Shown: positions 1-8,580 of the stretch, one piece after another
Position numbering within the stretch: the first letter of the stretch is position 1
How the letters are laid out: the number at the start of each line of letters is the position of its first letter
Assembly: GCF_000725625.1 (NCBI RefSeq)
Contig: NZ_KL647085.1
Coordinates: 59,478-123,477 of the forward strand
DNA length: 64,000 nt
Direction: 5' to 3'
From: Streptomyces sp. NRRL F-6676
GTDB taxonomy: Bacteria; Actinomycetota; Actinomycetes; Streptomycetales; Streptomycetaceae
Position numbers and translations under genes: made by a program
Notes under the pieces: generated by a model
The model's input: only the letters and a program-made list of their open reading frames with translations
What the model was told of the DNA's origin: nothing
The model's database searches: none

Positions 1-2
1 CG

Positions 3-104
3 CGAGGGCTGGTCGCGGAGGTGGGGGTGCGGGGGGTGCTGACGGGAGGCTCGGCGGACGACCGGGGGTCGCTGGCGGGGGCGGCGCAGCGCGCGCTGGG
101 CTGA
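3..104 (+). CDS. 3' end of an unidentified gene
   Basis: Only the last 33 codons are present. The frame reads without stops from the window edge to a TGA and encodes a short tail with the segment GVRGVLTGGSADDRG. The LTGG stretch vaguely recalls the end of TIM-barrel proteins such as CutC, but the fragment is too short to assign. A strong hairpin follows at 178-204, which fits the end of a transcription unit. Confidence 0.4.
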   Translation, partial: RGLVAEVGVRGVLTGGSADDRGSLAGAAQRALG

Positions 105-177
105 CGGCGGTCTTCTCCTCGCCCCCGCCGCCCCTGCCCTTCCCGTCCTCAAGGTGCGGAGCCGCATGGTGACGCAG

Positions 178-204
178 CCCCGCGCCCTGATCAGGGGCGC
201 GGGG
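178..204. terminator. GC-rich hairpin, probable bidirectional terminator
   Basis: The 10-bp arms CCCCGCGCCC (178-187) and GGGCGCGGGG (195-204) pair perfectly around a 7-nt loop. The hairpin lies between the 3' end of the plus-strand fragment and the 3' end of the minus-strand oxidoreductase gene. Its right arm is part of a dispersed repeat that also occurs near 21968 and 24160. Confidence 0.55.
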
Positions 205-213
205 AACTGCGCG
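194..213. repeat. Dispersed intergenic repeat, copy 1
   Basis: The 20-mer GGGGCGCGGGGAACTGCGCG is found here and again at 21968. A variant with an extra GC lies at 24160. All copies are between genes, next to gene 3' ends. From memory this motif is common between Streptomyces genes. Confidence 0.7.
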
Positions 214-218
214 ATCTT

Positions 219-1274
219 TTAGGGGGTCCGGGGGCCTGCCCCCGGGCGGGGAAGGGAAGGGGCGGCGGGGGCGGACAAACGTGCCGCCCGGGCCAGGCGG
301 GCGTAGGAGTCCGTCAACGCCGCACGCCCGTGCGTGCTCGTCGTCACCAGGACCTCGTCCGCGCCCGTCTCCTCCACCACCTCCGCCAGCTCCTCCACGA
401 CCTCCTCCGCCGTCCCGGCGACATGCCCTCGCAGCCCCGCCTCGTACAGCTCCCGCTCCTTCCCCGTCATGACCCGCCCCTGCACCGCCTCCACCGTCGG
501 CAACGGCGGAAACGTCCCGTGCGTCCGGGCGTACGCCATCGACCACGCCTCCGGTATCAGCAGCCGCCGTGCCTCCTCGGCCGTACCCGCCACCGCGACC
601 GTCCCCGAGATCACCACGTACGGTTGCTCGGCCCACCCCGAGGGGCGGAACGACGCCCGGTACCGCTCGACACCCCGCAGCATCCGCTCCCGGCCACGCA
701 GATCGCCGATGACCATCGGCAGCCCCGCCCGCGCCGCGATCTCCGCCCCCTCGCCCATGGCGAGGACGAACGGCGGCACCGTCAGCCCCTCCGAGGGACG
801 CGCGTGCACCCCCGTGGGGGAGGTGCCGCGGAACCAGCCGAGCAGCTCCGCCAGCTGCCCGGCGAAGTCGTCGGCGTCGTCCCGGCCCACGCCCAGCGCC
901 CGCCGCACCCCGTCCGTGAAGCCGACCGACCGGCCGAGACCCATGTCGATCCGCCCGGGGAACAGTGACTCCAGCACCCCGAACTGCTCGGCCACCACCA
1001 GCGGCCGGTGGTTGGGCAGCATCACCCCGCCGGTGCCGACCCGGATCGTCCGGGTCGCCGCGGCGACGGCCGCCGCCAGCACGGTCGGCGCGGAGCCCGC
1101 GACTCCGGGCACGCCGTGGTGCTCGGCGACCCAGAAGCGGTGGAAGCCGAGCCGCTCCGCCTCCCGCGCCAGCTCCACCGTGTCGCGCAGCGCCTCGCCC
1201 GCGTCGTGCCCCTCCCGGATCCGCGACCGGTCGAGCACGGAGAACCTGGTACCTGCCAAAACCGAGCTGCTCAC
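219..1274 (-). CDS. MsnO8-type LLM-class flavin oxidoreductase
   Basis: The 351-residue product is a luciferase-like (bacterial luciferase fold) flavin-dependent monooxygenase. The N-terminal stretch FSVLDRSRIREGHDAGEALR, then FWVAEHHG, and VGTGGVMLPNHRPLVVAEQFG are hallmarks of the class, and the first matches the MsnO8 subfamily. Such enzymes use reduced flavin supplied by a partner reductase; the substrate cannot be told. The start is uncertain: the GTG at 1274 just precedes the conserved region, a TTG four codons later is possible, and no convincing ribosome binding site is seen. A longer in-frame extension to 1613 is Arg/Gly/Pro-rich and looks non-coding. The gene stands alone on the minus strand. 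Confidence 0.85.
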   Translation of the reverse strand: MSSSVLAGTRFSVLDRSRIREGHDAGEALRDTVELAREAERLGFHRFWVAEHHGVPGVAGSAPTVLAAAVAAATRTIRVGTGGVMLPNHRPLVVAEQFGVLESLFPGRIDMGLGRSVGFTDGVRRALGVGRDDADDFAGQLAELLGWFRGTSPTGVHARPSEGLTVPPFVLAMGEGAEIAARAGLPMVIGDLRGRERMLRGVERYRASFRPSGWAEQPYVVISGTVAVAGTAEEARRLLIPEAWSMAYARTHGTFPPLPTVEAVQGRVMTGKERELYEAGLRGHVAGTAEEVVEELAEVVEETGADEVLVTTSTHGRAALTDSYARLARAARLSAPAAPSLPRPGAGPRTP

Positions 1275-1492
1275 ACAGGGTTCAACACGACAGCGGCCCC
1301 TTGATTCCCGCGCCCCGGGCCCGTTTCCGGGTCCCCGCACCCGATCCCCGGGCCCCCGCGCCGGATCCTCGGCCCCCGCACCCCGCCCGGCGGAAAAATG
1401 CGGTGCACCCGCCCCGCCGGGCTCCCTACACTCCGGACACATCACGTCGCACCGCACTCGGCGATGCGTCGACGAACGAGGGGAGCCCGGCC

Positions 1493-1609
1493 GTGCGTGA
1501 CCGCACCGCTGTTCTCGCTCCCCGGGCGCGGTACGAGGTGATCCTCGTGTCCCCGCCGCTCCGGTGCCCGCCGCGCGGCCGGCTCCGGACACCCGTGACG
1601 CACGTCTGA
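1493..1609 (+). CDS. Possible 38-residue leader ORF upstream of the EF-G paralogue
   Basis: A GTG preceded by GAGGGGAG at good spacing opens 38 codons ending in TGA at 1609, 111 bp before the EF-G-like gene. The peptide is basic, contains EVILVSPPLRCPPRGR and matches no family I know. The good Shine-Dalgarno sequence and position suggest a short translated leader. Chance cannot be excluded in DNA this GC-rich. Confidence 0.3.
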   Translation: MRDRTAVLAPRARYEVILVSPPLRCPPRGRLRTPVTHV

Positions 1610-1720
1610 ACACGCCCCGGCCCCCTCGATCACACCCGCGGCCGGTGCCGTGTCACGCGCTGCCGTCCCGGGAATCGCGCCCTCCGTCAACCGACCGGAT
1701 CGTTCCCGAAGGGCCAGGCC

Positions 1721-3877
1721 GTGCGAAGCCTCCCGAACCGTCAGACCACCCGCCCGCCCGCTCCCCGCGGCCCTCTCGCCGCCGTCCGCAACCTCGGCAT
1801 CCTCGCCCATGTCGACGCGGGCAAGACCACGCTGACCGAGCGGATCCTGTACGCCACCGGCACCACGCACAAGCGCGGCGAGGTGCACGACGGCACCACC
1901 GTCACCGACTTCGACCCGCAGGAGCGCGATCGCGGCATCACCATCTTCGCCGCGGCCGTCAGCTGCGCCTGGGACGGTCACCGGATCAACCTCATCGACA
2001 CGCCCGGCCACGTCGACTTCGCCGACGAGGTCACCCGCTCCCTGCGGGTGCTCGACGGAGCCGTCGCCGTGTTCGACGCCGTCGCCGGTGTCGAACCGCA
2101 GAGCGAGTCGGTGTGGCGCCAGGCCGACCGGTACGGCGTCCCGCGCCTCGCCTTCGTCAACAAGCTCGACCGCGCGGGCGCCGACCTCGACCGCGCCGTG
2201 GCGTCCATCCGGGAGCGACTGCACCCGGCGCCGCTCGTCGTGCAGCTGCCGATCGGCGTGGAGGACGGCTTCACCGGCGTCGTCGACCTGGTCCGGATGC
2301 GGGCGTTCGTCTGGGCGGACGGCCGGGACAGCGCCGAACCGGGGTCCGTGCCGCGGGAGCTGCGGGCGGAGGCGGAGCGGCGCCGCCGGCTCCTCGAGGA
2401 GACGGTCGCCGGGCTCCATCCGGCCGCGCTGGAGGAGTTCTGCGACCTCTCCCGGCTGAGCGACGCCACCCTGACCGCCGCGCTGCGCGACCTGACCCGG
2501 AGCGGGGACGGCGTGGTGGTGCTGTGCGGCTCGGCCTACCGCAACCGGGGGATCGAACCGCTGCTCGACGCCGTCACCGCCTACCTGCCCTCGCCGGCCG
2601 ACGTACCGCCGGTGCGCGGCACGCACGACGGGGCCGAGCGGGAGCGGCCCGCCGACCCCGAAGCGCCGTTCGCCGCCCTGGTGTTCAAGGTGAGCGCCGG
2701 TGCCACCGGCCGGCTGACCTTCCTGCGCGTGTACGCGGGAACCATGGAGAGGGGAGGAACCGTGTGGGACGCCACCACCGGGCGCACCGAGCGGATCGCG
2801 CGCATCCTGCGCGTGCACGCGGACCGGCACGCGCCCCTCGACCGTGCCGTGGCCGGGGACATCGTCGCCGTCACCGGGCTGAAGTCGGCCCGTCCGGGCA
2901 CGACGCTGTGCGCGCCCGACGCCCCGCTGCTCCTGGAACCGCCGGGCACCACCGAGCCCGTCGTCTCCGTGGCCGTGGAGGCCCGCCGACGCACCGACAC
3001 CGGCCGGCTGGCCTCCGCCCTGGCCCGCTCGGCGGAGGAGGACCCCTCCCTGGTCCTGCGGAGCGACCCCGAGACCGGGCAGACACTGCTGTCCGGCATG
3101 GGGGAACTGCATCTGGAGGTCGCGGTGGAGAAGGTCCGCCGCGACCACGGCCTGGAGGTGACCGTGGGCCGGCCGCGGGTGGCGTACCGGGAGACCCTCG
3201 TCCGGCCGGTGTCCGGGCTGGTGTACCGGCATGTCAAACAGGACGGCGGGGCGGGCCAGTTCGCCCATGTCGTCCTCGACGTGGCCCCGCTGGCGGAGAC
3301 CGGTGACGGTCCGGCGGGCTTCGCGTTCGGTTCGGCGGTCGTCGGCGGGCGCGTGCCGCAGGAGTATGTGCGCGCGGTGGAGGCCGGGTGCCGGGACGCC
3401 CTCGCCGAGGGCCCGCTCGGCGGTCACCCGGTGACCGGTGTGCGCGTGACGCTGACGGACGGGGCGACCCACCCGAAGGACTCCTCGGAGATGGCCTTCC
3501 GTACGGCCGGCCGCTTCGCGCTGCGCGAGGCGCTCCGGCGGGCGCGGGACGCGGGGGCGGTGCTGCTCCTCGAACCGGTCGCCGAGGTGACGGTCACCGT
3601 GCCGGAGGAGGCCGTGGGCGGGGTGCTGGGCGACCTGGCCGCCCGGCGCGGCCGGGTGTCGCACTCGGCCATGACCGCGGGGCCGGCCGGGGGCGCGGGC
3701 ACCGCCGTGGTGACCGCCACCGTGCCGCTCGCCGAGCTGTTCGGCTACGCCACGGCGCTGCGCGGCCGCACCCGGGGGCGCGGCACGTTCAGCACCCGGC
3801 CGCTCGGCTACGCCCCGGCACCGGCGGCGGTGTCGACGGCGGTGTCGACGGCGGCGTCGGCACCGGGCACGCGCTGA
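1721..3877 (+). CDS. EF-G paralogue (translational GTPase)
   Basis: The 718-residue product has the complete EF-G layout. The GTPase domain shows G1 [12 protein letters not shown] (about residues 29-40), a switch with ERDRGITI instead of the usual ERERGITI/EQERGITI, G3 DTPGHVDF and G4 NKLD. Domains II-V follow, ending with the conserved [18 protein letters not shown]. Segments such as [10 protein letters not shown] and [14 protein letters not shown] identify it as EF-G rather than a TetM-like protection protein. It is monocistronic here, without rpsL, rpsG or tuf neighbours, so it is most likely an accessory EF-G2 copy and not the main fusA. The GTG start at 1721 gives an N-terminal extension of about 20 residues before the conserved core, and its ribosome site is weak. 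Confidence 0.85.
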   Translation: MRSLPNRQTTRPPAPRGPLAAVRNLGILAHVDAGKTTLTERILYATGTTHKRGEVHDGTTVTDFDPQERDRGITIFAAAVSCAWDGHRINLIDTPGHVDFADEVTRSLRVLDGAVAVFDAVAGVEPQSESVWRQADRYGVPRLAFVNKLDRAGADLDRAVASIRERLHPAPLVVQLPIGVEDGFTGVVDLVRMRAFVWADGRDSAEPGSVPRELRAEAERRRRLLEETVAGLHPAALEEFCDLSRLSDATLTAALRDLTRSGDGVVVLCGSAYRNRGIEPLLDAVTAYLPSPADVPPVRGTHDGAERERPADPEAPFAALVFKVSAGATGRLTFLRVYAGTMERGGTVWDATTGRTERIARILRVHADRHAPLDRAVAGDIVAVTGLKSARPGTTLCAPDAPLLLEPPGTTEPVVSVAVEARRRTDTGRLASALARSAEEDPSLVLRSDPETGQTLLSGMGELHLEVAVEKVRRDHGLEVTVGRPRVAYRETLVRPVSGLVYRHVKQDGGAGQFAHVVLDVAPLAETGDGPAGFAFGSAVVGGRVPQEYVRAVEAGCRDALAEGPLGGHPVTGVRVTLTDGATHPKDSSEMAFRTAGRFALREALRRARDAGAVLLLEPVAEVTVTVPEEAVGGVLGDLAARRGRVSHSAMTAGPAGGAGTAVVTATVPLAELFGYATALRGRTRGRGTFSTRPLGYAPAPAAVSTAVSTAASAPGTR

Positions 3878-4012
3878 GGCCGCCGTCTCTCCGATCCTTT
3901 TGCCGCTTTGATGTGTAAATGAGGTGATTCACGAAACCCTACTGACAGCGTTCGACCCGATATGACCGAATGGCGAACGCCGAATCTCTGTCTCACGCAA
4001 GGGGATGGTGGT

Positions 4013-4201
4013 ATGGCTTCCACCGAGTATCTGACCGACGACACGACCGAGGTGCGCGGCACCGAGGTCGAGGCCGCACTCGCACCGGCCGAGGCCGACG
4101 GGTACTACCGGGACAGCCGTGAGTGCGCGGCGCTCGCCCTGTCCGGCGGGTCGACCAGTCTGCTGCTCTCGCCGCCGACGCCGCGGCCGAAGAAGGGCTG
4201 A
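4013..4201 (+). CDS. 62-residue peptide heading a coupled operon; candidate RiPP-like precursor
   Basis: The ATG at 4013 is preceded by AAGGGGA. The first half is acidic (TEYLTDDTTEVRGTEVEAAL) and the end is a Ser/Thr/Pro/Lys tail, SGGSTSLLLSPPTPRPKKG, with a single Cys at residue 38. This leader-plus-polar-tail layout is typical of ribosomally made peptide precursors, but I recognise no known precursor family and no classic modifying enzyme lies nearby. Twelve bases separate it from the next gene, and the four genes that follow are linked by ATGA overlaps, so one transcript is likely. The precursor role is inference from size, composition and context. Confidence 0.6.
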   Translation: MASTEYLTDDTTEVRGTEVEAALAPAEADGYYRDSRECAALALSGGSTSLLLSPPTPRPKKG

Positions 4202-4213
4202 CGGAGGCAGCCG

Positions 4214-4903
4214 ATGGAGGAATCCGCCACCTCGACGCCCTTGCGGGGCGCGGTGCGCGACCTCACGACCGCCGTGGTCTCCGCTCTCCGGAGCGGAGGC
4301 CCCGCGCGGCCGTATCTGCGCACCGGGCAGGGCGAGGCCGCCCTCGCCGCCGTCCGCGTCCTGGGTGCCGACGCGCTGCTGCCGAGCGTGCTGCTCGGGA
4401 CGCCGCCCGCACCCGAGGACCTCGCTACCTTCCGCGACGCACTCAAGGCGTATCCGCCGCCCCCGGGCGCCGGGGCCGCCTCGGTGTGGAGCCACCGCGC
4501 GATGGCCCGCACCCTGCACCGGTTCGACCCCGGACTGCCGGAACTGCCCGAGCCCGCCGCGGAACCCGGCACCGACGGCCTGCACGCCGCCCCCTGGCAG
4601 TCCCTCACCCACCAACTCGCCGTCCTGGCCCCGCTCGCGGTGCCCGGCGCCGACTGCCCGGTGGCCCGGGTCGCCCGGGGCCGCCCGGTGGACGTCGCCC
4701 GCGGTTTCGTCCGCGCGGTGCGCCGCCGCGACTGGCCGCAGGCGGCCGGTGCCGGACGGTGGCTCACCCTGCTCGACGGGGTCCCCGACACCCTGGGCCT
4801 GGAGCCCGGACTGCGGTTCGTCGCCCAGATGGCCGGGGAGGACCCGCGCGTGACGCTCCACCTGGAGGCGGCCCGGCTGCTGCGCACGAGGGCGGCGGCA
4901 TGA
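4214..4903 (+). CDS. Uncharacterised 229-residue protein
   Basis: The ATG at 4214 has a strong GGAGG site 6 bases upstream. The product is Ala/Pro/Arg-rich, probably soluble and mostly helical, with no signal peptide or membrane segment. Recognisable stretches include RPYLRTGQGEAALAAVRVLG and WSHRAMARTLHRFDPGLPEL. I do not recognise a family or catalytic motif. Its stop codon overlaps the next start (ATGA at 4900), so it is translationally coupled to the two paralogous proteins downstream and probably works with them. Confidence 0.75.
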   Translation: MEESATSTPLRGAVRDLTTAVVSALRSGGPARPYLRTGQGEAALAAVRVLGADALLPSVLLGTPPAPEDLATFRDALKAYPPPPGAGAASVWSHRAMARTLHRFDPGLPELPEPAAEPGTDGLHAAPWQSLTHQLAVLAPLAVPGADCPVARVARGRPVDVARGFVRAVRRRDWPQAAGAGRWLTLLDGVPDTLGLEPGLRFVAQMAGEDPRVTLHLEAARLLRTRAAA

Positions 4904-5919
4904 CACGTACGACACCGCCGGTGGTCCGGGAGAGCCCGGCCGGCCGCGTCGGGGCGGCCGCCCTGGAGTGGGTGTCCGCCCACCGAGAGGGGTTCGCGCT
5001 CGACGCGGGGGCCCTCTCCGCGGACGGCGACGTCAACACCAGCTGGAAACCCCTCGGCGAACTCGCCCAGGCCTGCGGCCTCGTCCGCGACCGCACCGGT
5101 CCGGCCGACCCCCGCCACCGCACCGCCGCCGACCTGCTCGACTTCGCCTGGCGGCAGACCGGCAACGGCCGCCTGTTCACCGCCCTCCAGCGGCTCGAAC
5201 CCTTCGCCACCTACCCGCTGGAGGTCTACGCCGCCTTCGCCTCGGCCGGGCTGCGCGAGCCCGGCTACGAGCGTGCCGCCGCCACCGTCGCCGGCACCCG
5301 CGGCTGGCGGGCCACCGAACAGGACCCCAACCGGCGGCTCGGCATCCTCAACTCCGAGCGCCGCGGCGGCCTGACGCGCCACGGACCCGTCGCACCCGCC
5401 CTGCGCCGCACCTGGCTCGGCGCGCTGCCCGAACCGTGGACCTTCGAGCGCGCCGCCGGATACACGCTCACCCACGTCGTCTTCCACCTCACCGACTGGG
5501 GCCGCGCCCCCGACGGCGTACCGCCCGACCTCGCCGGCTACCTCGGCCACTGGCTCCCGCCCTGGCTCGACACCTGCCTCGAAGGCCGGCAGTGGGATCT
5601 CGCCTGCGAGTTGACGGCGGTCGCCGCGAGCCTGCCGACGGCCCCCGACCGCGCGCTGCTGCACGACACCTGGACACGCCTCGCGGCAGCCCAGCACGCC
5701 GACGGAGCACTGCCCGAGACCGGCGGCACCGTCGGCGCCCCCGCCCCGTCCGGCTTCCGCGGCTGTTACCACTCCACCCTCATGGCCGCCTTCGCCGCCG
5801 CCCTCACCGTCGCCCGCCTCGGCGACGAGGACACCCCCGCTCTGACCACCACCCGCCCCGGCGACGGGGACATCCCCGTACCGACGGCACCCGCGAACCC
5901 GAGGAGCACGCCGCGATGA
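4900..5919 (+). CDS. Unknown conserved protein, paralogue A (DUF6895-like)
   Basis: The 339-residue product resembles the protein encoded directly downstream: both share WKPLGELA/FKPVGELA, an AFRLAWRQT/DHAWRHT-type segment, the core VFHLTDWG, and a C-terminal YHSTLMAAFA/YHPTLVAAFA. From memory this matches DUF6895, a family without known function; the number should be verified. The AAQHADGALP segment resembles the QxxDG repeats of alpha/alpha-toroid enzymes such as terpene cyclases, so such a fold is possible. Invariant His and Asp residues (HLTDW, YHST) could form an active site. It is coupled to its neighbours by ATGA overlaps at both ends. Confidence 0.7.
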   Translation: MTRTTPPVVRESPAGRVGAAALEWVSAHREGFALDAGALSADGDVNTSWKPLGELAQACGLVRDRTGPADPRHRTAADLLDFAWRQTGNGRLFTALQRLEPFATYPLEVYAAFASAGLREPGYERAAATVAGTRGWRATEQDPNRRLGILNSERRGGLTRHGPVAPALRRTWLGALPEPWTFERAAGYTLTHVVFHLTDWGRAPDGVPPDLAGYLGHWLPPWLDTCLEGRQWDLACELTAVAASLPTAPDRALLHDTWTRLAAAQHADGALPETGGTVGAPAPSGFRGCYHSTLMAAFAAALTVARLGDEDTPALTTTRPGDGDIPVPTAPANPRSTPR

Positions 5920-6836
5920 CCAGCACCCGCCTCGTGCACGACGTCGGGGTCCGCGCCATCGAGTGGCTGCACGCCCACCGCGACGGCTTCCGGCTCGAAC
6001 CCGACGTCGACCCGGAGACCGGCTTCCTGGAGCGGTTCAAGCCGGTCGGCGAACTCGCCCTGATCTGCGCCGTGCTGTTCCGCGAGGGCGTGGCCGGCTC
6101 CCGCCAGGCCAAGCTCGCCCGCCAGCTCCTCGACCACGCCTGGCGGCACACCCTGGACGGCGGCCGGATGCTGGTGCGCGGACAGCGCGTCGAGCCGATC
6201 TCGCCCATCCCCTTCGAGGTGTACCTGCCCTTCCGCGAACTCGGTCACCGTCACCCGGAGATGGAGTCGATCGCCCGGCTCAACCACGACCTGCTGAGCA
6301 CCGAGGCGTTCGCGATGACCCCCACCCGCCGGCTCGGACTCTCCGCGTTCCAGCGCCGGTTCGGGCTGCCGCCGCGCCCGCCGGAGGCCGAGGTCGCCGG
6401 CCGCACCTGGCTGGGCCGCACCCCCGAACCGTGGACCGTCGAGGGGCACATCGCCTACGACGTCACGCACACCGTCTTCCACCTCACCGACTGGGGCGAG
6501 CGCCCCGACGGGCTGCCGCCCCGCCTCGCCGACTATCTCGCCACCTGGCTCCCGGCCTGGCTCGACGACTGGCTGGACCTCCAACGCTGGGACCTGCTCG
6601 GCGAGTTGCTGGTCGTCGACGCCTGCCTGCCCCGGCCCACCCTCGACGAACGGGCCTGGGCGGGCTTCGCCGCCGCCCAGCAGCCGGACGGCGCCATGCC
6701 CGCCCTGCGCACCATGCCCGAGGGCGACCCCGAGGACGTCTTCGACATCGTCTACCACCCCACCCTGGTCGCCGCCTTCGCCTCCGTGCTCGCCACCTCA
6801 CGATCCCTGTCACGGCTCGCGGGTGCCACGGCATGA
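5916..6836 (+). CDS. Unknown conserved protein, paralogue B (DUF6895-like)
   Basis: The 306-residue product is a divergent paralogue of the preceding protein, with matching blocks in the same order: IEWLHAHRDGFRLEPD, ERFKPVGELALICAV, HTVFHLTDWGERPDGLPPRL, AAQQPDGAMP and YHPTLVAAFASVL. Keeping both copies in one operon suggests a heteromeric complex or two successive steps. No signal peptide, membrane segment or known cofactor motif is visible. The ATG overlaps the upstream stop (ATGA) and its own stop overlaps the serine hydrolase start. Function unknown. Confidence 0.7.
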   Translation: MTSTRLVHDVGVRAIEWLHAHRDGFRLEPDVDPETGFLERFKPVGELALICAVLFREGVAGSRQAKLARQLLDHAWRHTLDGGRMLVRGQRVEPISPIPFEVYLPFRELGHRHPEMESIARLNHDLLSTEAFAMTPTRRLGLSAFQRRFGLPPRPPEAEVAGRTWLGRTPEPWTVEGHIAYDVTHTVFHLTDWGERPDGLPPRLADYLATWLPAWLDDWLDLQRWDLLGELLVVDACLPRPTLDERAWAGFAAAQQPDGAMPALRTMPEGDPEDVFDIVYHPTLVAAFASVLATSRSLSRLAGATA

Positions 6837-7912
6837 GCGCCCCCGCCCACCCCCGGCGCCCGGCGCCCTTCGACGACGAGGACACCCTGCGCCGCCGTCT
6901 CGACGACGCCGTGACCGCCGTCGACGCCCCCGACGTCGTCCTCGCCCTCTCCCGGCACGGCCACCGCACGGTCCACCACGGCGGCACCGGCACCCCGCCG
7001 CCCGTACCCCGCGCCCTGCTGCGGTACGAGACCGGCTCCGCCTCCAAGGTCTACGCCGGGCTGCTCCTGGCCCACCTCACCGCGACCGGCCGGCTGTCCG
7101 GCGGCGAACCCGCCGCCCGCTGCCTGGACCCCCGCCGCCCCGTCGGCCCGGCCCCCGTCACCCTCACCCACCTGATCACCCACACCGCCGGACTGCCCCG
7201 GCTGCCCGCCGACTTCTACCCCCGCGCGCTGCCCGCCTGGCGCACCAACCCCTACGCCCGCTACTCCGCCGAACGCGTCGTCGCCGCCTTCGTGCGCCAC
7301 CGCCCCCGGCACCGCCCCGGCACCCGCTGGCGCTACTCCAACTTCGGCGTCGCCGTCCTCGGCCACGCTCTCGCCGCCGCCCTCCAGACCCCGTGGGACA
7401 CCCTCCTCACCGAGGAGGTGCTGCGCCCGCTCGCCCTGACCGGCACCGCCCTCACGGCGACCGGACCGGACACGGACGCCGTCGGCCACCGCCCGGACGG
7501 CACCCCCGTGCCCGCGCTCGACGCCGGCGGCTTCCGTGCCGCGGGAGCCGTCCGGGCCACCCCCGGCGATCTGCTCACCCTCCTGGAGGCCCACCTCGAC
7601 CCCCCGCCCGGCTCCCCCCTGGCCGGGGCACTGCGGGCGGTGCGCCGCCCGGTGCTGCGGCGCGGCCTCGGGCACCGGCACGAGCACACGCTCACCTGGT
7701 TCCGGCACCCCACCGACCACGGGCCGATGTACTTCCACTCCGGCGCCACCCTCGGCCAGCAGACCTTCCTCGGCTTCCGGCCCGACACGGGCACGGCCCT
7801 GGCGGCCGTCTGCACCCGCCGGTTCCGCGCCCGCGACCCGTTCGTACCGACCGCGTACGCGCTGCTCGCCGACGGCGCCCGGGGGTCCGCCCCCGACACA
7901 GCCCGAGGGTGA
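6833..7912 (+). CDS. Serine hydrolase of the beta-lactamase/PBP (class C) family
   Basis: The 359-residue product has the three active-site motifs of the family: SxxK in YETGSASKVYAG, YxN in WRYSNFG, and HxG in YFHSGATLGQQ. Such enzymes act as D-amino-acid peptidases, esterases, transacylases or peptide hydrolases. There is no signal peptide, so a cytoplasmic role on a small molecule or peptide is more likely than a role in cell-wall work. It is the last gene of the peptide operon (ATGA overlap with paralogue B), so it may trim or transfer groups on the operon product; that is inference. It converges with folE, 10 bp away. Confidence 0.85.
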   Translation: MSAPAHPRRPAPFDDEDTLRRRLDDAVTAVDAPDVVLALSRHGHRTVHHGGTGTPPPVPRALLRYETGSASKVYAGLLLAHLTATGRLSGGEPAARCLDPRRPVGPAPVTLTHLITHTAGLPRLPADFYPRALPAWRTNPYARYSAERVVAAFVRHRPRHRPGTRWRYSNFGVAVLGHALAAALQTPWDTLLTEEVLRPLALTGTALTATGPDTDAVGHRPDGTPVPALDAGGFRAAGAVRATPGDLLTLLEAHLDPPPGSPLAGALRAVRRPVLRRGLGHRHEHTLTWFRHPTDHGPMYFHSGATLGQQTFLGFRPDTGTALAAVCTRRFRARDPFVPTAYALLADGARGSAPDTARG

Positions 7913-7922
7913 CCGCGCCGGG

Positions 7923-8579
7923 TCAGGGGGCCGCGCCGGTCAGGGCGAGGAACTCGGCGCGGGAGCGGGCGTCGGAGCGCAGCAGGCCGAGCAGGGTGGA
8001 GGTCATGGTGCTGCTGCCGGTGGCGCGCACGCCGCGCAGGGTCATGCAGGAGTGTTCGGCCTCGATCACCACCCCGACGCCCTTGGGCTCCAGCTGGGTC
8101 TCCAGCCAGTCGGCGACCTGTTTGGTCAGGCGTTCCTGGACCTGCGGGCGGCAGGCGAAGTGCTCGACGACCCGGGCCAGCTTGGACAGGCCGAGGATCC
8201 GCGAGCCGGGCAGGTAGCCGACGTGGGCGATCCCGACGAACGGCAGCAGATGGTGCTCGCAGACGGACCGTACGGGGATGCGGCGGGCCAGGACCAGTTC
8301 GTCGTAGTGCTCGTCGTTGGGAAAGGTGGTCAGGTCGAAGGCGCGCGGGCTGAACAGCTCGGCGTAGGCGCGCGCCATCCGGCCCGGTGTGCCGCGCAGG
8401 CTCTCGGAGGCGGTGGAGACGCCGAGGGCGGCCAGGAACTGCCCGGCCGCGGTCTCCGCCGCCGCCAGGTCGATCGCCCGGGGCTCGTCCACGACCCGGA
8501 GGGCGGGCCGGGCCGGCCGGGTCTCCTCCTCGTCGCGCGCAGGTATGCGGGCGGTGGCACGTTCGGGGCGCTCGGTCAT
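7923..8579 (-). CDS. folE: GTP cyclohydrolase I
   Basis: The 218-residue enzyme converts GTP to 7,8-dihydroneopterin triphosphate, the first step towards folate and pterins. The zinc and active-site motifs SVCEHHLLPFVG and HSCMTLRGVRA are intact. Its ATG lies one base past the TGA of the upstream DUF2231 gene, so the two are a coupled pair. This partner is not one of the usual folP/folB/folK genes, so it may be a second, conditionally expressed folE copy; I cannot tell without the rest of the genome. Confidence 0.93.
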   Translation of the reverse strand: MTERPERATARIPARDEEETRPARPALRVVDEPRAIDLAAAETAAGQFLAALGVSTASESLRGTPGRMARAYAELFSPRAFDLTTFPNDEHYDELVLARRIPVRSVCEHHLLPFVGIAHVGYLPGSRILGLSKLARVVEHFACRPQVQERLTKQVADWLETQLEPKGVGVVIEAEHSCMTLRGVRATGSSTMTSTLLGLLRSDARSRAEFLALTGAAP

Positions 8580-8580
8580 G

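Noticed and set aside
1442..3664. 740-codon open frame on the minus strand
   Set aside because: It is antisense to the EF-G-like gene. The high GC content leaves opposite frames open, and the translation has no known domain.
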